A stretch of 64,000 nt of DNA from an uncultured Lachnospiraceae bacterium (lineage in GTDB: Bacteria; Bacillota; Clostridia; Lachnospirales; Lachnospiraceae). Under the pieces are notes generated by a model. It searched no databases. It was given only the letters and a program-made list of their open reading frames with translations, and was not told the DNA's origin. Every line of letters begins with the position of its first letter. Position 1 is the stretch's first letter. The stretch spans positions 1 through 64,000 of the forward strand of contig CAMWJV010000004.1 in assembly GCA_947174665.1 (NCBI GenBank). Direction: 5' to 3'. The position numbers and the translations under genes were made by a program. Positions 38,306-48,920 of this stretch are shown in pieces.

Positions 38306-40609
38306 TCACACCCTGTTGTAATTGATCAGACTGCCCTTTAAGATAATCTGCCTCTCCTCGTCAGTCAGTTCACCCAGGCTCAGCTCGAATTCCTTTAATG
38401 ACATGGATGTCATTGTACCATCGCTTACCACATAGGCAGCAATCGCATCAGCTTTTTCCTCCACAGCCTTCTTAATGCCCGGAATAAACAGATAATCCAG
38501 GTTTTTAAAGGGCAGTTCTCCCTCCTTGATGACAAACGGAAGCATACCCCAGTTGATCAGGTTGGAACGATAACGTTTTGTGGCGTACTCGTTTGCAATA
38601 TTAGCCCAACCCCCAAGCACCTTCTGGCAGGAGGCCGCCTGCTCTCTGGCAGAGCCGTCACCCGGCTTCACCGCAAAGATCGTTGAACCGAAACCGGTGT
38701 TCACATGGCTCACCTCAGGAAATCTGCTCTTGATGGCTCCCATGATTTCCTTGATTTCCGGCATCACATGGCAGGGATGTCCTCCCTTCATGCGCTCTTC
38801 CTCTAGTCCACGCATCACTTTTGCTCTTTCAACATATTCCGGGTCCTTGCGGCTTAAGGTAAACTCGGCAAGTCCCAGGGGATTGGAGCGATAGGAAGAA
38901 GTCTCGCCGGAAGGAATTAATTCATCCGTAGTAGTCACAGGGTCATGTATCTCACTGACCACCCGCAGTACCAGATTCTCCGGAAGCGCCCCCATCGCTG
39001 GCCAGTCCTTGATATTCGGCCCAAACTGAATCTCCGTGTCAGGGTCCGGCACACCATGGGAATCAAATACGCGATTTTCATAAATCTTACTGTCAAAATG
39101 ATACTTATATCTGCCGATTTCACCGTCAAACTCCGTGGCGGGAGTCAGCACACCCCTGTTTGCCGCAGTCGCCGCAATAGACCTTGCATCCATAAGAGCC
39201 ACAGAGGAAATCTGTCCGTTCTGCAGCTTGCTTCCCTCACGGTTGGGGAAATTTCTGGTAGAATGACGGATGCTGAATGCATTGTTTGCAGGAGTGTCGC
39301 CTGCCCCAAAGCAGGGGCCGCAGAAGGCCGTCTTCATCACGGCGCCTGTCTCCAGAATGGCTGCGGCGCATCCGTTTCGGATCAGTTCCATGTACACAGG
39401 CATGGATGCGGGATATACACTCAGGGTAAAGCCGTCTGAACCGATACTGCTTCCTTTTAAGATATCCGCTGCCGCACAGATATTCTCAAATCCGCCGCCT
39501 GCACAGCCCGCGATAATACCCTGGTCTACCATGAACTTTCCGTTCCTGACCTTGTCTTTCAGTTTAAAGTCCACAGCGCCGTCCAGACTTACCTGGGCCC
39601 GCTTCTCCGTCTCGTCCAGAATGTCCATGAGGTTTGCGTTCAGCTCCTCGATGGTGTATGTGTTGCTGGGGTGGAACGGCATCGCGATCATGGGACGCAC
39701 CTTGGAGAGGTCCACCTTGATCAGGCCGTCATAGTAAGCAATTCTTCCGGGAATCAGCTCCCTGTAATCCTCCCCGCGCCCGTGAATCTCATAAAAATCA
39801 GCAATCTCCCTGTCCGTCTTCCAGATGGAGGTCAGGCAGGTGGTCTCCGTCGTCATCACATCGATACCGATACGGAAGTCCGCGCTCAGGTTTTCCACAC
39901 CCGGACCCACAAACTCCAGCACCTTATTTTTGACATAACCGTTTTTGAACACGGCTCCGATAATTGCCAGCGCCACATCCTGAGGACCCACGCCCTTTAC
40001 AGGCGTGCCGCTCAGATACACTGCCACTACTTCCGGCATATTGATGTCATAGGTCTGGTTCAGCAGCTGTTTTACCAGTTCCGGGCCGCCCTCACCCACA
40101 GCCATGGTGCCCAGTGCGCCATAGCGGGTATGAGAATCGGATCCCAAGATCATGTCGCCGCCTTTGGTAAGCATCTCCCTTGCATACTGATGAATGACGG
40201 CCTGATGAGGAGGCACATAGACTCCGCCGTATTTTTTAGCACATGTCAGGCCAAACATATGGTCATCCTCATTGATGGTGCCGCCCACGGCACAGAGGGA
40301 ATTATGGCAGTTTGTGAGCACATAGGGCATGGGAAATTTTTCAAGTCCTGAGGCCCTCGCCGTCTGAATGATGCCCACAAAGGTAATATCATGGCTGGTC
40401 AGCTTGTCAAAGCGGATTTTCAGCTTGTCCATGCTGCCGGAAATGTTATGGCTCTCCAGAATGCCATAGGATATGGTCTTCTTTGCCGCGTTCTCTTTGG
40501 TGACTCCCCAGCCGCCTTTTTTCATAATCTCCGCCGCTGCGTCCGGCCCGTCGGGAATAATGTCCTCACCGTTGATCAGAAAGGCACCGCCCTGCAATAA
40601 CTCTATCAT
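38306..40609 (-). CDS. Aconitase-superfamily hydratase
   Basis: [60 protein letters not shown]. Confidence 0.88.
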   Translation of the reverse strand: MIELLQGGAFLINGEDIIPDGPDAAAEIMKKGGWGVTKENAAKKTISYGILESHNISGSMDKLKIRFDKLTSHDITFVGIIQTARASGLEKFPMPYVLTNCHNSLCAVGGTINEDDHMFGLTCAKKYGGVYVPPHQAVIHQYAREMLTKGGDMILGSDSHTRYGALGTMAVGEGGPELVKQLLNQTYDINMPEVVAVYLSGTPVKGVGPQDVALAIIGAVFKNGYVKNKVLEFVGPGVENLSADFRIGIDVMTTETTCLTSIWKTDREIADFYEIHGRGEDYRELIPGRIAYYDGLIKVDLSKVRPMIAMPFHPSNTYTIEELNANLMDILDETEKRAQVSLDGAVDFKLKDKVRNGKFMVDQGIIAGCAGGGFENICAAADILKGSSIGSDGFTLSVYPASMPVYMELIRNGCAAAILETGAVMKTAFCGPCFGAGDTPANNAFSIRHSTRNFPNREGSKLQNGQISSVALMDARSIAATAANRGVLTPATEFDGEIGRYKYHFDSKIYENRVFDSHGVPDPDTEIQFGPNIKDWPAMGALPENLVLRVVSEIHDPVTTTDELIPSGETSSYRSNPLGLAEFTLSRKDPEYVERAKVMRGLEEERMKGGHPCHVMPEIKEIMGAIKSRFPEVSHVNTGFGSTIFAVKPGDGSAREQAASCQKVLGGWANIANEYATKRYRSNLINWGMLPFVIKEGELPFKNLDYLFIPGIKKAVEEKADAIAAYVVSDGTMTSMSLKEFELSLGELTDEERQIILKGSLINYNRV

Positions 40610-40651
40610 AAACTTCCTCCTCTAAATCTCCTTTTACGTCTGTCTGCAAAA

Positions 40652-40750
40652 AATTCCATCTGTGCGGTTGCTAATCCAATGGCTCGCCTGCATTGCAATA
40701 AACTGCATGCAGGCAAACCCTCAAATTGCAACCGCACAGGTGGAGGAATT
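40652..40750. repeat. Long nested inverted repeat between glgP and the hydratase; possible terminator/leader
   Basis: AATTCCA-TCTGTGCGGTTGC ... GCAACCGCACAGG-TGGAGGAATT with nested GCCTGCA/TGCAGGC; T-run on minus strand. Confidence 0.75.
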
Positions 40751-40796
40751 CAGGGAGGCGTCCCCCCTTTTGGAAAGCCGCCTCTGTATCTTCCGA

Positions 40797-43325
40797 TTAC
40801 AATGTCACTTTGTCCAGATGCCAGATTTCATCCACATACTGCTGAATGGTTCTGTCGGAGGTAAACTTTCCGGAACATGCCACATTCAGGATGGCGCTCT
40901 TAGCCCACCCTTCTGTATTGCGGTATGCTGCCTCCACCTTTTTCTGTGCTTCCGCATAGGCCTTAAAATCCTTCAGAATAAAGTAGGTATCCGCCTTTGA
41001 GGTACTCAGCGTGTTCAGCAGTGAATTGTACAGCGGTCGGAACAGCTCTCTGTCGGAGGAATAGGTTCCATCAACCAGCTGGTCCAGCACCTTGTGAATG
41101 TCGACGTCACTGTTGTATATATCCATGGGATTGTATCCGCCATGGTTCTCAAACCGAATGACCTCATCGGAGGAGAGTCCGAAGATAAACGCATTCTCCT
41201 GTCCCACTTCTTCCACAATCTCAACGTTTGCACCATCCATGGTTCCCAGCGTCAGCGCACCATTCAGCATAAACTTCATGTTGCCTGTGCCGGAGGCTTC
41301 CTTGCTGGCTGTTGAAATCTGCTCTGACACATCTGCTGCCGCAAAAATGATCTCCGCATTGGACACATTATAGTTTTCAATAAAGACTACCTTGATCTTG
41401 CCGCCGATGGAAGCATCATTGTTGACCACGTCAGCGACAGAATTGATCAGTTTAATGGTCAGCTTTGCGTTGCGGTAGCCTGCAGCCGCCTTCGCGCCGA
41501 AGATAAATGTTCTGGGGTAAAACTCCATACTCGGATTCGCCTTCAGCTGGTTGTACAGATACATTACATGCAGAATATTCAGCAGCTGTCTCTTGTACTC
41601 ATGAAGTCGCTTTACCTGCACGTCAAAGATAGAGTTCGGATCCACCTCAACGCCGTTGTGCTCCTTAATATATTTAGCCAGACGAAGTTTGTTCTGATAT
41701 TTAATATCCATGAACTCCTTCTGGGACTTTTTGTTGTCCGCCTGCTCCTTTAGCTTTTCAATCCGGGGCAGATCCCGAATCCAGCCATCTCCGGCCTTGG
41801 AGGTCACCCAGTCAGCCAGCAGCGGATTACCGTGGAGCAGAAATCTTCTCTGGGTAATACCGTTGGTCTTGTTGTTAAAGCGCTCGGGATACATCTCGTA
41901 AAAATCCTTCAGCTCCTGATTCTTCAGGATCTCGGTGTGCAGCCTTGCCACGCCGTTTACGGAATAGCCGGCAATGATTGCCATATGTGCCATCCTCACC
42001 TGTCCGTTATACAGAATAGCCATCTTGGAAATCTTTTCCTGCACATCCCCGCCGTAATACTTCTCTTCCAACTGCAGAATGAAGCGGCGGTTGATTTCCT
42101 CCACAATCTGATAAATCCTGGGAAGAAGTCTCTGGAACAGATCGATGGGCCACTTCTCCAGCGCCTCGGACATAATGGTATGGTTGGTGTAAGCACATGT
42201 ACGTGTGGTGATGTCCCACGCCTCATCCCAGCCGAGATTATAATCATCCAGCAGAATCCGCATCAGTTCAGGCACCGCCACAGTGGGATGGGTGTCATTG
42301 AGCTGGAAGGTCACCTTCTCCGGGAACCTGTGAATATCATCATGCCTGCGCATGAACTTCTCTACCGCCTCCTGTACGGACGCGGAGATAAAGAAATACT
42401 GCTGCTTTAAACGCAGCTCCTTGCCTGCATAGTGGTTGTCATTGGGGTAGAGCACCTCCACGATATTCCGCGCCAGGTTCTCCTGCTCCACAGCCTTGCG
42501 GTAATCGCCCTTGTCAAAGGAATCCAGCTGAAATCCGGCCATAGGCTCAGCGTCCCAGATACGGAGCGTGTTGACAATGCCGTTGCCGTAGCCCACGATA
42601 GGCAGATCAAAGGGAATGGCTCTCACTGCCTGATAGTCTTCCTGCACAAAGCGGCCGTTACCGTTTTCGTCGCTGTATATGGCAACATGGCCGCCAAACT
42701 TTACGATCTTCGCGTACTCAGGCCTGCGCAGTTCAAAAGGATTCCCGTTCTCCAGCCAGTTGTCGGGCACCTCCACCTGATAACCGTCTTCAATCTGCTG
42801 CTTAAACATACCGTAACGGTAGCGGATACCGCAGCCGTAAGCCGGATAGCCCAGAGTTGCCAGGGAGTCAAGGAAGCAGGCGGCGAGTCTGCCAAGGCCG
42901 CCGTTGCCAAGTCCTGCGTCCGGTTCCTGGTCCTCCACCACGTTCAGATCCATGCCGAGCTCCTCCAGCGCTTCCTTCACGGGGGCGGAAGCCTGCAGAT
43001 TAATGATATTGTTTCCCAGCGCACGGCCCATCAGGAACTCCATGGACATATAATAGACCATCTTGGGATCCTGCTTCTCATACGCCTTCTGAGTGTCGAT
43101 CCAGTTGTCCATAATCTGGTCCTTTATGGCAAGGGACGCCGCCTGGAACACCTGCTGGGGAGTTGCCTCCTCTATATCCTTGCGGTACAGGGTCTTGACA
43201 TTGTAGACCACGCTTCTCTTAAAAAGGTCCTTGTTAAATGCCGGCCTTTCTGCGGCCTTCTTCTCTGCTGCCGGCTTTTCAGTCACCTGTTTTTCCGTCA
43301 TGTTCTTATGTCCTATGCTTTTCAT
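40797..43325 (-). CDS. glgP: Glycogen/alpha-glucan phosphorylase
   Basis: MEFLMGRALGNN, GLGNGGLGRLAACFLDS, EASGTGNMKFMLNGALTLGTMDGANVEI (PLP site). Confidence 0.95.
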   Translation of the reverse strand: MKSIGHKNMTEKQVTEKPAAEKKAAERPAFNKDLFKRSVVYNVKTLYRKDIEEATPQQVFQAASLAIKDQIMDNWIDTQKAYEKQDPKMVYYMSMEFLMGRALGNNIINLQASAPVKEALEELGMDLNVVEDQEPDAGLGNGGLGRLAACFLDSLATLGYPAYGCGIRYRYGMFKQQIEDGYQVEVPDNWLENGNPFELRRPEYAKIVKFGGHVAIYSDENGNGRFVQEDYQAVRAIPFDLPIVGYGNGIVNTLRIWDAEPMAGFQLDSFDKGDYRKAVEQENLARNIVEVLYPNDNHYAGKELRLKQQYFFISASVQEAVEKFMRRHDDIHRFPEKVTFQLNDTHPTVAVPELMRILLDDYNLGWDEAWDITTRTCAYTNHTIMSEALEKWPIDLFQRLLPRIYQIVEEINRRFILQLEEKYYGGDVQEKISKMAILYNGQVRMAHMAIIAGYSVNGVARLHTEILKNQELKDFYEMYPERFNNKTNGITQRRFLLHGNPLLADWVTSKAGDGWIRDLPRIEKLKEQADNKKSQKEFMDIKYQNKLRLAKYIKEHNGVEVDPNSIFDVQVKRLHEYKRQLLNILHVMYLYNQLKANPSMEFYPRTFIFGAKAAAGYRNAKLTIKLINSVADVVNNDASIGGKIKVVFIENYNVSNAEIIFAAADVSEQISTASKEASGTGNMKFMLNGALTLGTMDGANVEIVEEVGQENAFIFGLSSDEVIRFENHGGYNPMDIYNSDVDIHKVLDQLVDGTYSSDRELFRPLYNSLLNTLSTSKADTYFILKDFKAYAEAQKKVEAAYRNTEGWAKSAILNVACSGKFTSDRTIQQYVDEIWHLDKVTL

Positions 43326-43385
43326 GTGATAATCTCCTTTTTCGAAATGTAGCAAACTCATTTTACCACATATTCATTGTTGTTT

Positions 43386-46300
43386 TCAAACCTTTTCTAT
43401 GGCAATCAGCACCTTTTCCCCGTTGACGTCGTCCCATTCTCTTGAAACCGCGAATCCGGCGCCTTCTGTCAGTTCCTCCGCCAGCACTTTGCCGCAGATG
43501 GTCTCTCTGTTCTTCTGCGCCAGCGCAGACAGCTTTTTGTTTTCGTTCAGTGAGACCCTGATATGATCCATGACCTCAAATCCGGCTTCCTTACGCATGG
43601 TCTGAATCTTGCTGATAATCTCGTTGACAAAGCCCTCCTCAATGAGTTCCTCCGTCAGGTTGGTGTCCAGCACCACCGTCATCCGATTGTCCTCCTGAGT
43701 CACATAGCCTTCTCTCTTTGCCGTATCGATGAGCAGATCTTCTTTTGTCAGTTCCACGGCTGTGCCTTCCACATCCAGGGTCAGCACTCCCTTTTCATTC
43801 AGCTCATCCATTGCCGCATTTCCGTCCAGGGATGAGAGCGCATTTTTAATGCCGCCCAGCAGCTTGCCGTACTTCGGCCCCACCGTGCGAAGCTGTGGCT
43901 TGAAGACATAGGAAGTAAAGTCCCTCACGTCATCAGTGAACACCAGCTCCTTCACGTTCAGCTCACCTTTGATTATATCTGTGTAAAAGTCATCCAGCTT
44001 ATAGTTGGCCTTAATATACATTCTGCTGACCGGCTGGCGGTTCTTGATGCCTGCATCTTCACGGCAGGCATGGCCCATGGTGACAGCGTCCCGCAGCTCC
44101 GCCATGTCCTCCTCCAGCTTTTTGTCAATATATTTTTCCTCCACCGCCGGGAAGTCACAGAGATGGATGCTCTCCGGCGCGTCCCCGTCGATGCTCCGCA
44201 CCAGATTCTGGTAAATATCCTCCGTCATAAAGGGAATCATAGGCGCAGCCGCCTTGCAGACAGTCACCAGCGCAGTGTACAGCGTCATATAGGCATTGAT
44301 CTTGTCCTGCTCCATGCCCTTTGCCCAGAACCGCTCACGGCTGCGGCGGACATACCAGTTGCTCATTTCCTCCACAAATACCTCCAGGGCTGCCGCCGCC
44401 TCCGGGATGCGGTACTTATCCAGATTCTCATCCACCGCCTTCACCGTTGTGCTCAGCCTGGAAAGAAGCCATTTGTCCATAACGGGCAGCTTATCATACT
44501 CTAATGTGTACTTTGTTGCGTCAAAGCTGTCAATCTCCGCATACAGCACGAAGAAGGCATAGGTATTCCAAAGGGTACCCATGATCTTCCTCTGCCCCTC
44601 CTGCACGATCTTGCCCGAAAAACGCTTGGGCAGCCAGGGAGCGGCGCTGGTGTAAAAGTACCATCTGATGGCATCTGCTCCGTAGGCAGCCAGCGCCTCG
44701 AAGGGATCCACCGAATTGCCTTTGGATTTGCTCATCTTCTGACCGTTCTCATCCTGCACATGTCCCAGAACAATAACATTCTCATAAGGTGCCCTGTTGA
44801 ACAGCAGGGTGGATTCCGCCATCAGAGAGTGGAACCAGCCTCTGGTCTGATCCACTGCCTCAGAGATAAACTGGGCCGGGAACTGCTGCTCAAACAACTC
44901 CTTGTTCTCAAAGGGGTAATGATGCTGCGCAAAGGGCATTGCACCGGAGTCAAACCAGCAGTCGATCACCTCCGGCACTCTCTTCATGGTGCCCCCGCAT
45001 TTCGGACAGGTATAGGTTACTTCATCTATATAGGGCCTGTGCAGCTCCACCTTTGCCGCATCGGGATTGCCCGCCTTCTCGGCCAGCTCCGCGCGGCTTC
45101 CGATAGATTCCTGATGCCCGCACTGACACTCCCAGATGTTCAGCGGGGTGCCCCAATACCGGTTTCGGGAGATTGCCCAGTCCTGAATGTTTTCCAGCCA
45201 GTTGCCGAAGCGTCCCGTTCCGATGGACTCGGGAATCCAGTTCACGGTGTTGTTGTTGCGGATCAGATCCTCCTTCACCGCTGTCTCCCGGATATACCAG
45301 GATTCGCGCGCATAGTAGATCAGAGGCGTGTCGCATCTCCAGCAGTGAGGATACTCGTGTTCAAACTTTGGAGCATCATACAGCTTTCCGTCCGCATCCA
45401 AATCCTTCAGGATCTCAGGGTCCGCCTTCTTCACAAACAGCCCGGCGTAAGCGGTCTCCTCCGTCATCTCGCCCTTGCCGTTCACAAACTGTACGAAGGG
45501 CAGGTCATATTTTCTGCCCACGTTTGCATCGTCTTCACCGAAGGCAGGGGCGATGTGTACGATACCCGTACCGTCGGACATGGTGACGTAACTGTCACAG
45601 GTGACAAAATGAGCCTTCTTGTTCTGCTTTGCCGCGGCCTCCCCGGCACAGGCAAACAGGGGCTCATACTCCCTGTATTCCAAATCCTTTCCTTTGTACG
45701 TCTCCAGAATTTCATAGGCAGGCTTCTCCTCCGGGGAAGTCTCCTCCTTTGCATTCCGGACAGAGCTGCCCAGAACCGTATCCAGCAGAGCCTGAGCCAT
45801 ATAATAGGTATAGCCGTCGGCGGCCTTAACCTTACAATAGGTCTCATCAGGGTTCACGCACAGGGCAAGATTGGAGGGCAGTGTCCATGGCGTGGTGGTC
45901 CAGGCCAGGAAATACGCATCCTCACCCACACACTTGAATCTCACGATTGCTGAGCGCTCCTTCACCGTCTTATAGCCCTGAGCTACCTCCTGGGCCGAGA
46001 GAGGAGTTCCGCAGCGGGGACAATAGGGCACAATCTTGAAGCCCTTATACAACAGCCCCTTATCCCAGATAGTTTTCAGAGCCCACCACTCGGACTCAAT
46101 GAAATCATCGTCATAGGTGACATAGGGGTCATCCATATCCGCCCAAAAGCCTACGATGCCGGAAAAGTCCTCCCACATACCCTTATATTTCCACACGCTC
46201 TCCTTGCACTTGTCAATGAAAGGCTCCAGTCCGTATGCCTCTATCTGATCCTTGCCGTCCAGCCCCAGCAGCTTCTCCACCTCAATTTCCACGGGCAGAC

Positions 46301-46565
46301 CGTGAGTATCCCAGCCGGCCTTGCGGGGCACCATATACCCCTTCATCGTCCGATATCTGGGAATCATATCCTTGATGACGCGAGTCTCCACATGACCGAT
46401 GTGAGGCTTGCCGTTGGCGGTTGGCGGACCGTCATAGAAGGTGTAGGTGGGACCGCCCTTGCGGTTTTCCATGCTCTTTCTGAAAATATCATTTTCTCTC
46501 CAGAACTTTTCAATTCCTTTTTCCCTCTCCACAAAATTCAAGTTTTTATCAACCTGTCTGTACAT
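43386..46565 (-). CDS. ileS: Isoleucine--tRNA ligase
   Basis: GPPTANGKPHIGHVETRVIKDM, GWDTHGLPVEIEVEK, KMSKSKGNSVDP; T-box upstream. Confidence 0.95.
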   Translation of the reverse strand: MYRQVDKNLNFVEREKGIEKFWRENDIFRKSMENRKGGPTYTFYDGPPTANGKPHIGHVETRVIKDMIPRYRTMKGYMVPRKAGWDTHGLPVEIEVEKLLGLDGKDQIEAYGLEPFIDKCKESVWKYKGMWEDFSGIVGFWADMDDPYVTYDDDFIESEWWALKTIWDKGLLYKGFKIVPYCPRCGTPLSAQEVAQGYKTVKERSAIVRFKCVGEDAYFLAWTTTPWTLPSNLALCVNPDETYCKVKAADGYTYYMAQALLDTVLGSSVRNAKEETSPEEKPAYEILETYKGKDLEYREYEPLFACAGEAAAKQNKKAHFVTCDSYVTMSDGTGIVHIAPAFGEDDANVGRKYDLPFVQFVNGKGEMTEETAYAGLFVKKADPEILKDLDADGKLYDAPKFEHEYPHCWRCDTPLIYYARESWYIRETAVKEDLIRNNNTVNWIPESIGTGRFGNWLENIQDWAISRNRYWGTPLNIWECQCGHQESIGSRAELAEKAGNPDAAKVELHRPYIDEVTYTCPKCGGTMKRVPEVIDCWFDSGAMPFAQHHYPFENKELFEQQFPAQFISEAVDQTRGWFHSLMAESTLLFNRAPYENVIVLGHVQDENGQKMSKSKGNSVDPFEALAAYGADAIRWYFYTSAAPWLPKRFSGKIVQEGQRKIMGTLWNTYAFFVLYAEIDSFDATKYTLEYDKLPVMDKWLLSRLSTTVKAVDENLDKYRIPEAAAALEVFVEEMSNWYVRRSRERFWAKGMEQDKINAYMTLYTALVTVCKAAAPMIPFMTEDIYQNLVRSIDGDAPESIHLCDFPAVEEKYIDKKLEEDMAELRDAVTMGHACREDAGIKNRQPVSRMYIKANYKLDDFYTDIIKGELNVKELVFTDDVRDFTSYVFKPQLRTVGPKYGKLLGGIKNALSSLDGNAAMDELNEKGVLTLDVEGTAVELTKEDLLIDTAKREGYVTQEDNRMTVVLDTNLTEELIEEGFVNEIISKIQTMRKEAGFEVMDHIRVSLNENKKLSALAQKNRETICGKVLAEELTEGAGFAVSREWDDVNGEKVLIAIEKV

Positions 46566-46603
46566 GTTTCCTTCCTCTCCTATATTTTACTTTAATAACA
46601 ATA

Positions 46604-46882
46604 AAGGCTCCGCCCTGTAATAGGACGAAGCCTTAACCCCGCAGTAAACCACCTGTTACATTCATACGCCCTGCCGCTGTCTGCAGGGTTATATGCTTTC
46701 CCGTAACGGGGGAACGCCGTTCAGGGCTACCGGTACTCGAAATCATTTTCCTTCTTTCCTTTGGTCCTGACTGCTCAGAAGTGATTTTCACTGTCCCTCT
46801 ACCGGCGCCGGTCTCGCACCCTCACCGGCTCGCTGAAGCTTTCCTGAAACAGCTACTCTCTTCGTCACTGCATTTTTCTCTT
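46604..46882 (-). promoter_or_regulatory. T-box leader (Ile specifier ATC) of ileS
   Basis: Minus strand: GTGAAAATCACTTCTGAGC specifier loop (ATC at 46784-46786), CAGGTGGTTTACTGCGGGG T-box sequence (46637-46655), terminator AAGGCTTCGTCC...GGGCGGAGCCTT. Confidence 0.85.
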
Positions 46883-46888
46883 TTCGCT

Positions 46889-46918
46889 ATTATAGCCCCG
46901 GGCAAAATTAATTGTCAA
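46889..46918 (-). promoter_or_regulatory. Sigma-A promoter for the ileS T-box transcript
   Basis: TTGACA-N18-TATAAT, overlapping the 3' end of the upstream GGDEF gene. Confidence 0.75.
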
Positions 46919-48725
46919 GCGCTTTCTTTCCCTCCGCTTCCTCTCTCAGAAGAACGGCGTTAATAACCTTACACATGCTTTCAAATATCTGTACCGTGAG
47001 TCTCGAAGGAAACCCTCTGCTCTGGCTGCATTCCTCCAGCGTCACAAAACCTTTTATGCTCCCCTCATCGTCCCGCAGATAGTACTGCAAAAAGCCGCAG
47101 ACATTATTTTTCCTGTACAGCTGGTAGGCTTCCGGCATCGTATATTCCAGATTGTGCACATTCACGACCTGAAGCATATCGTTATGGAACAGCTTAATAT
47201 ATTCCTCTTTCTCAAAAAAGGATACTTTTTGTTCATTCGCCATCAACGCCAGCGGATAAGCACCGATCATCTTTCTGTCCTCGCCCCAGAACACCAGTAT
47301 CCTGGGCGTCGTCAGAACATGAGCAAGCTGCTCTAAAACCTCAGAAATTTCTCCGCTTCCTTTCAGGACCAGGCCTCCCAGGCTGCGATTGAATGCAGAC
47401 AGATCCTTCTCGGAAAAGAATGCCTCCTTTATATCTGTCGAATCTCCATCGCCCTCGCTCGGCCGAAGGCTCCCGTGCAGCTCCGGTTTATATATAACGT
47501 AACGGTTCTTTCCCTTTTCCTTTGCAAGGTACAATGCTTTATCGGCAATCTGGTAAAGCTCCCTGAAATTATCGGAATCCACCCCGCTGCGGGACACACC
47601 CATGGAACAGGTTATCTTGCTTTCTCCCAATTTTTCCGAAAACAGTGCGCGGACGTTCGTCTTGATCCCCCGCAGATAGTTTCTCAGAGTCAGTTCATCC
47701 TCTGCATTATCCAGAATAACCATGAACTCATCACCGCCCACACGCCCTGCGACACCGTTCTTTCCGATCACCTTCTTGATAACATCCGCCACAGCCGTAA
47801 TGACCTCGTCACCGAACAGGTGGCCATAGGTATCGTTGATGTTTTTGAAATCGTCAATATCCATCATTATGACTGCTACGCCTGATCCTCTTGCCACCGC
47901 CGCTTCCGCATAGTCCGTGATGCCTTTCTTGTTCAGGGTCTTTGTCATGGAGTCCAGATAGTTTCCCTGTACATAGTCATCCACCCGGTTCCCCGTCTGT
48001 TCGTTGATGATAGACCAGACTCCCAGCGTCCTTCTCCGGTCGATATACGTTCTGGGCAGAAATTTTACCCGGTAGGTATCCTCGTCCTTCCCCCAGGTCA
48101 GTATGCTTCCCCTGAAGGTGTGCGTCTGCTCCCGCTCCGCATTTTTCACGGACTGGCAGAAGCGCTCAAAGGCTTCCAGGTCTGTTTCACTCACCTGGCC
48201 TTCGCGGATCACATTCTCTCTCCACTGGTCAAACGGCATATCGCAGATCTCCACCTGCTGCTCATAATCCAGCCAAAACAGATTAAACCACCCATCGGAG
48301 GGACGGTAGGAAAACAATGCATTTCCCGACACCGTCAGGTAATCCCTCAGCATGTTTATCTGACCGCCGATCTGCTCGATCTGCCTGATATTTTCGGATA
48401 TATTCTGCAGTTCGATCTCATAGCCGGCAAAATCCCTGACCTTGCGAAGTATGACTATGTATGTGTCATACTGCCCGGCCTCATTAATAATGTGAATACA
48501 CTCTTCCACATCCTCATGAGAACCGCTCTGCGATTCCCACTGTGTATCGCATCGGGAAACTGCCGCTTTGAGCTTTTCAACATCCTTCTCCAGCACCAGC
48601 TTATATAACGGGGAATAGATAAATTCCCCCATCAATTCATACATCTGCTTATTGCCGCCCACTACCAGCAATGATCTGTCAAGCCTGCCGACCGGATAAA
48701 CCACATCAATGTTTTCTATACCCAA
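46908..48725 (-). CDS. Diguanylate cyclase (GGDEF) domain protein
   Basis: VIMMDIDDFKNINDTYGHLFGDEVI...GRVGGDEFMVIL; unclassified N- and C-terminal regions. Confidence 0.88.
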   Translation of the reverse strand: MGIENIDVVYPVGRLDRSLLVVGGNKQMYELMGEFIYSPLYKLVLEKDVEKLKAAVSRCDTQWESQSGSHEDVEECIHIINEAGQYDTYIVILRKVRDFAGYEIELQNISENIRQIEQIGGQINMLRDYLTVSGNALFSYRPSDGWFNLFWLDYEQQVEICDMPFDQWRENVIREGQVSETDLEAFERFCQSVKNAEREQTHTFRGSILTWGKDEDTYRVKFLPRTYIDRRRTLGVWSIINEQTGNRVDDYVQGNYLDSMTKTLNKKGITDYAEAAVARGSGVAVIMMDIDDFKNINDTYGHLFGDEVITAVADVIKKVIGKNGVAGRVGGDEFMVILDNAEDELTLRNYLRGIKTNVRALFSEKLGESKITCSMGVSRSGVDSDNFRELYQIADKALYLAKEKGKNRYVIYKPELHGSLRPSEGDGDSTDIKEAFFSEKDLSAFNRSLGGLVLKGSGEISEVLEQLAHVLTTPRILVFWGEDRKMIGAYPLALMANEQKVSFFEKEEYIKLFHNDMLQVVNVHNLEYTMPEAYQLYRKNNVCGFLQYYLRDDEGSIKGFVTLEECSQSRGFPSRLTVQIFESMCKVINAVLLREEAEGKKALDN

Positions 48726-48920
48726 TTTCCCCTGCCTCCGTATTCACGATTCGCGTTAATTATGTTATGTTAATGTCCGGCCACATCATTCATAAATTGC
48801 CGGATGTCTTCCCAATTACCGAACTTTAATTACATTATAATAAAATTATCGAAAAAAGTAAAGGAGCGTTGCTTTCTTGTCTCAAAATTAGTATACTGTC
48901 TATAAGATTGTCGATGTGAG

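Noticed and set aside
44760-45953. 397-aa plus-strand ORF opposite ileS
   Set aside because: Antisense shadow ORF; ileS motifs are on the minus strand.
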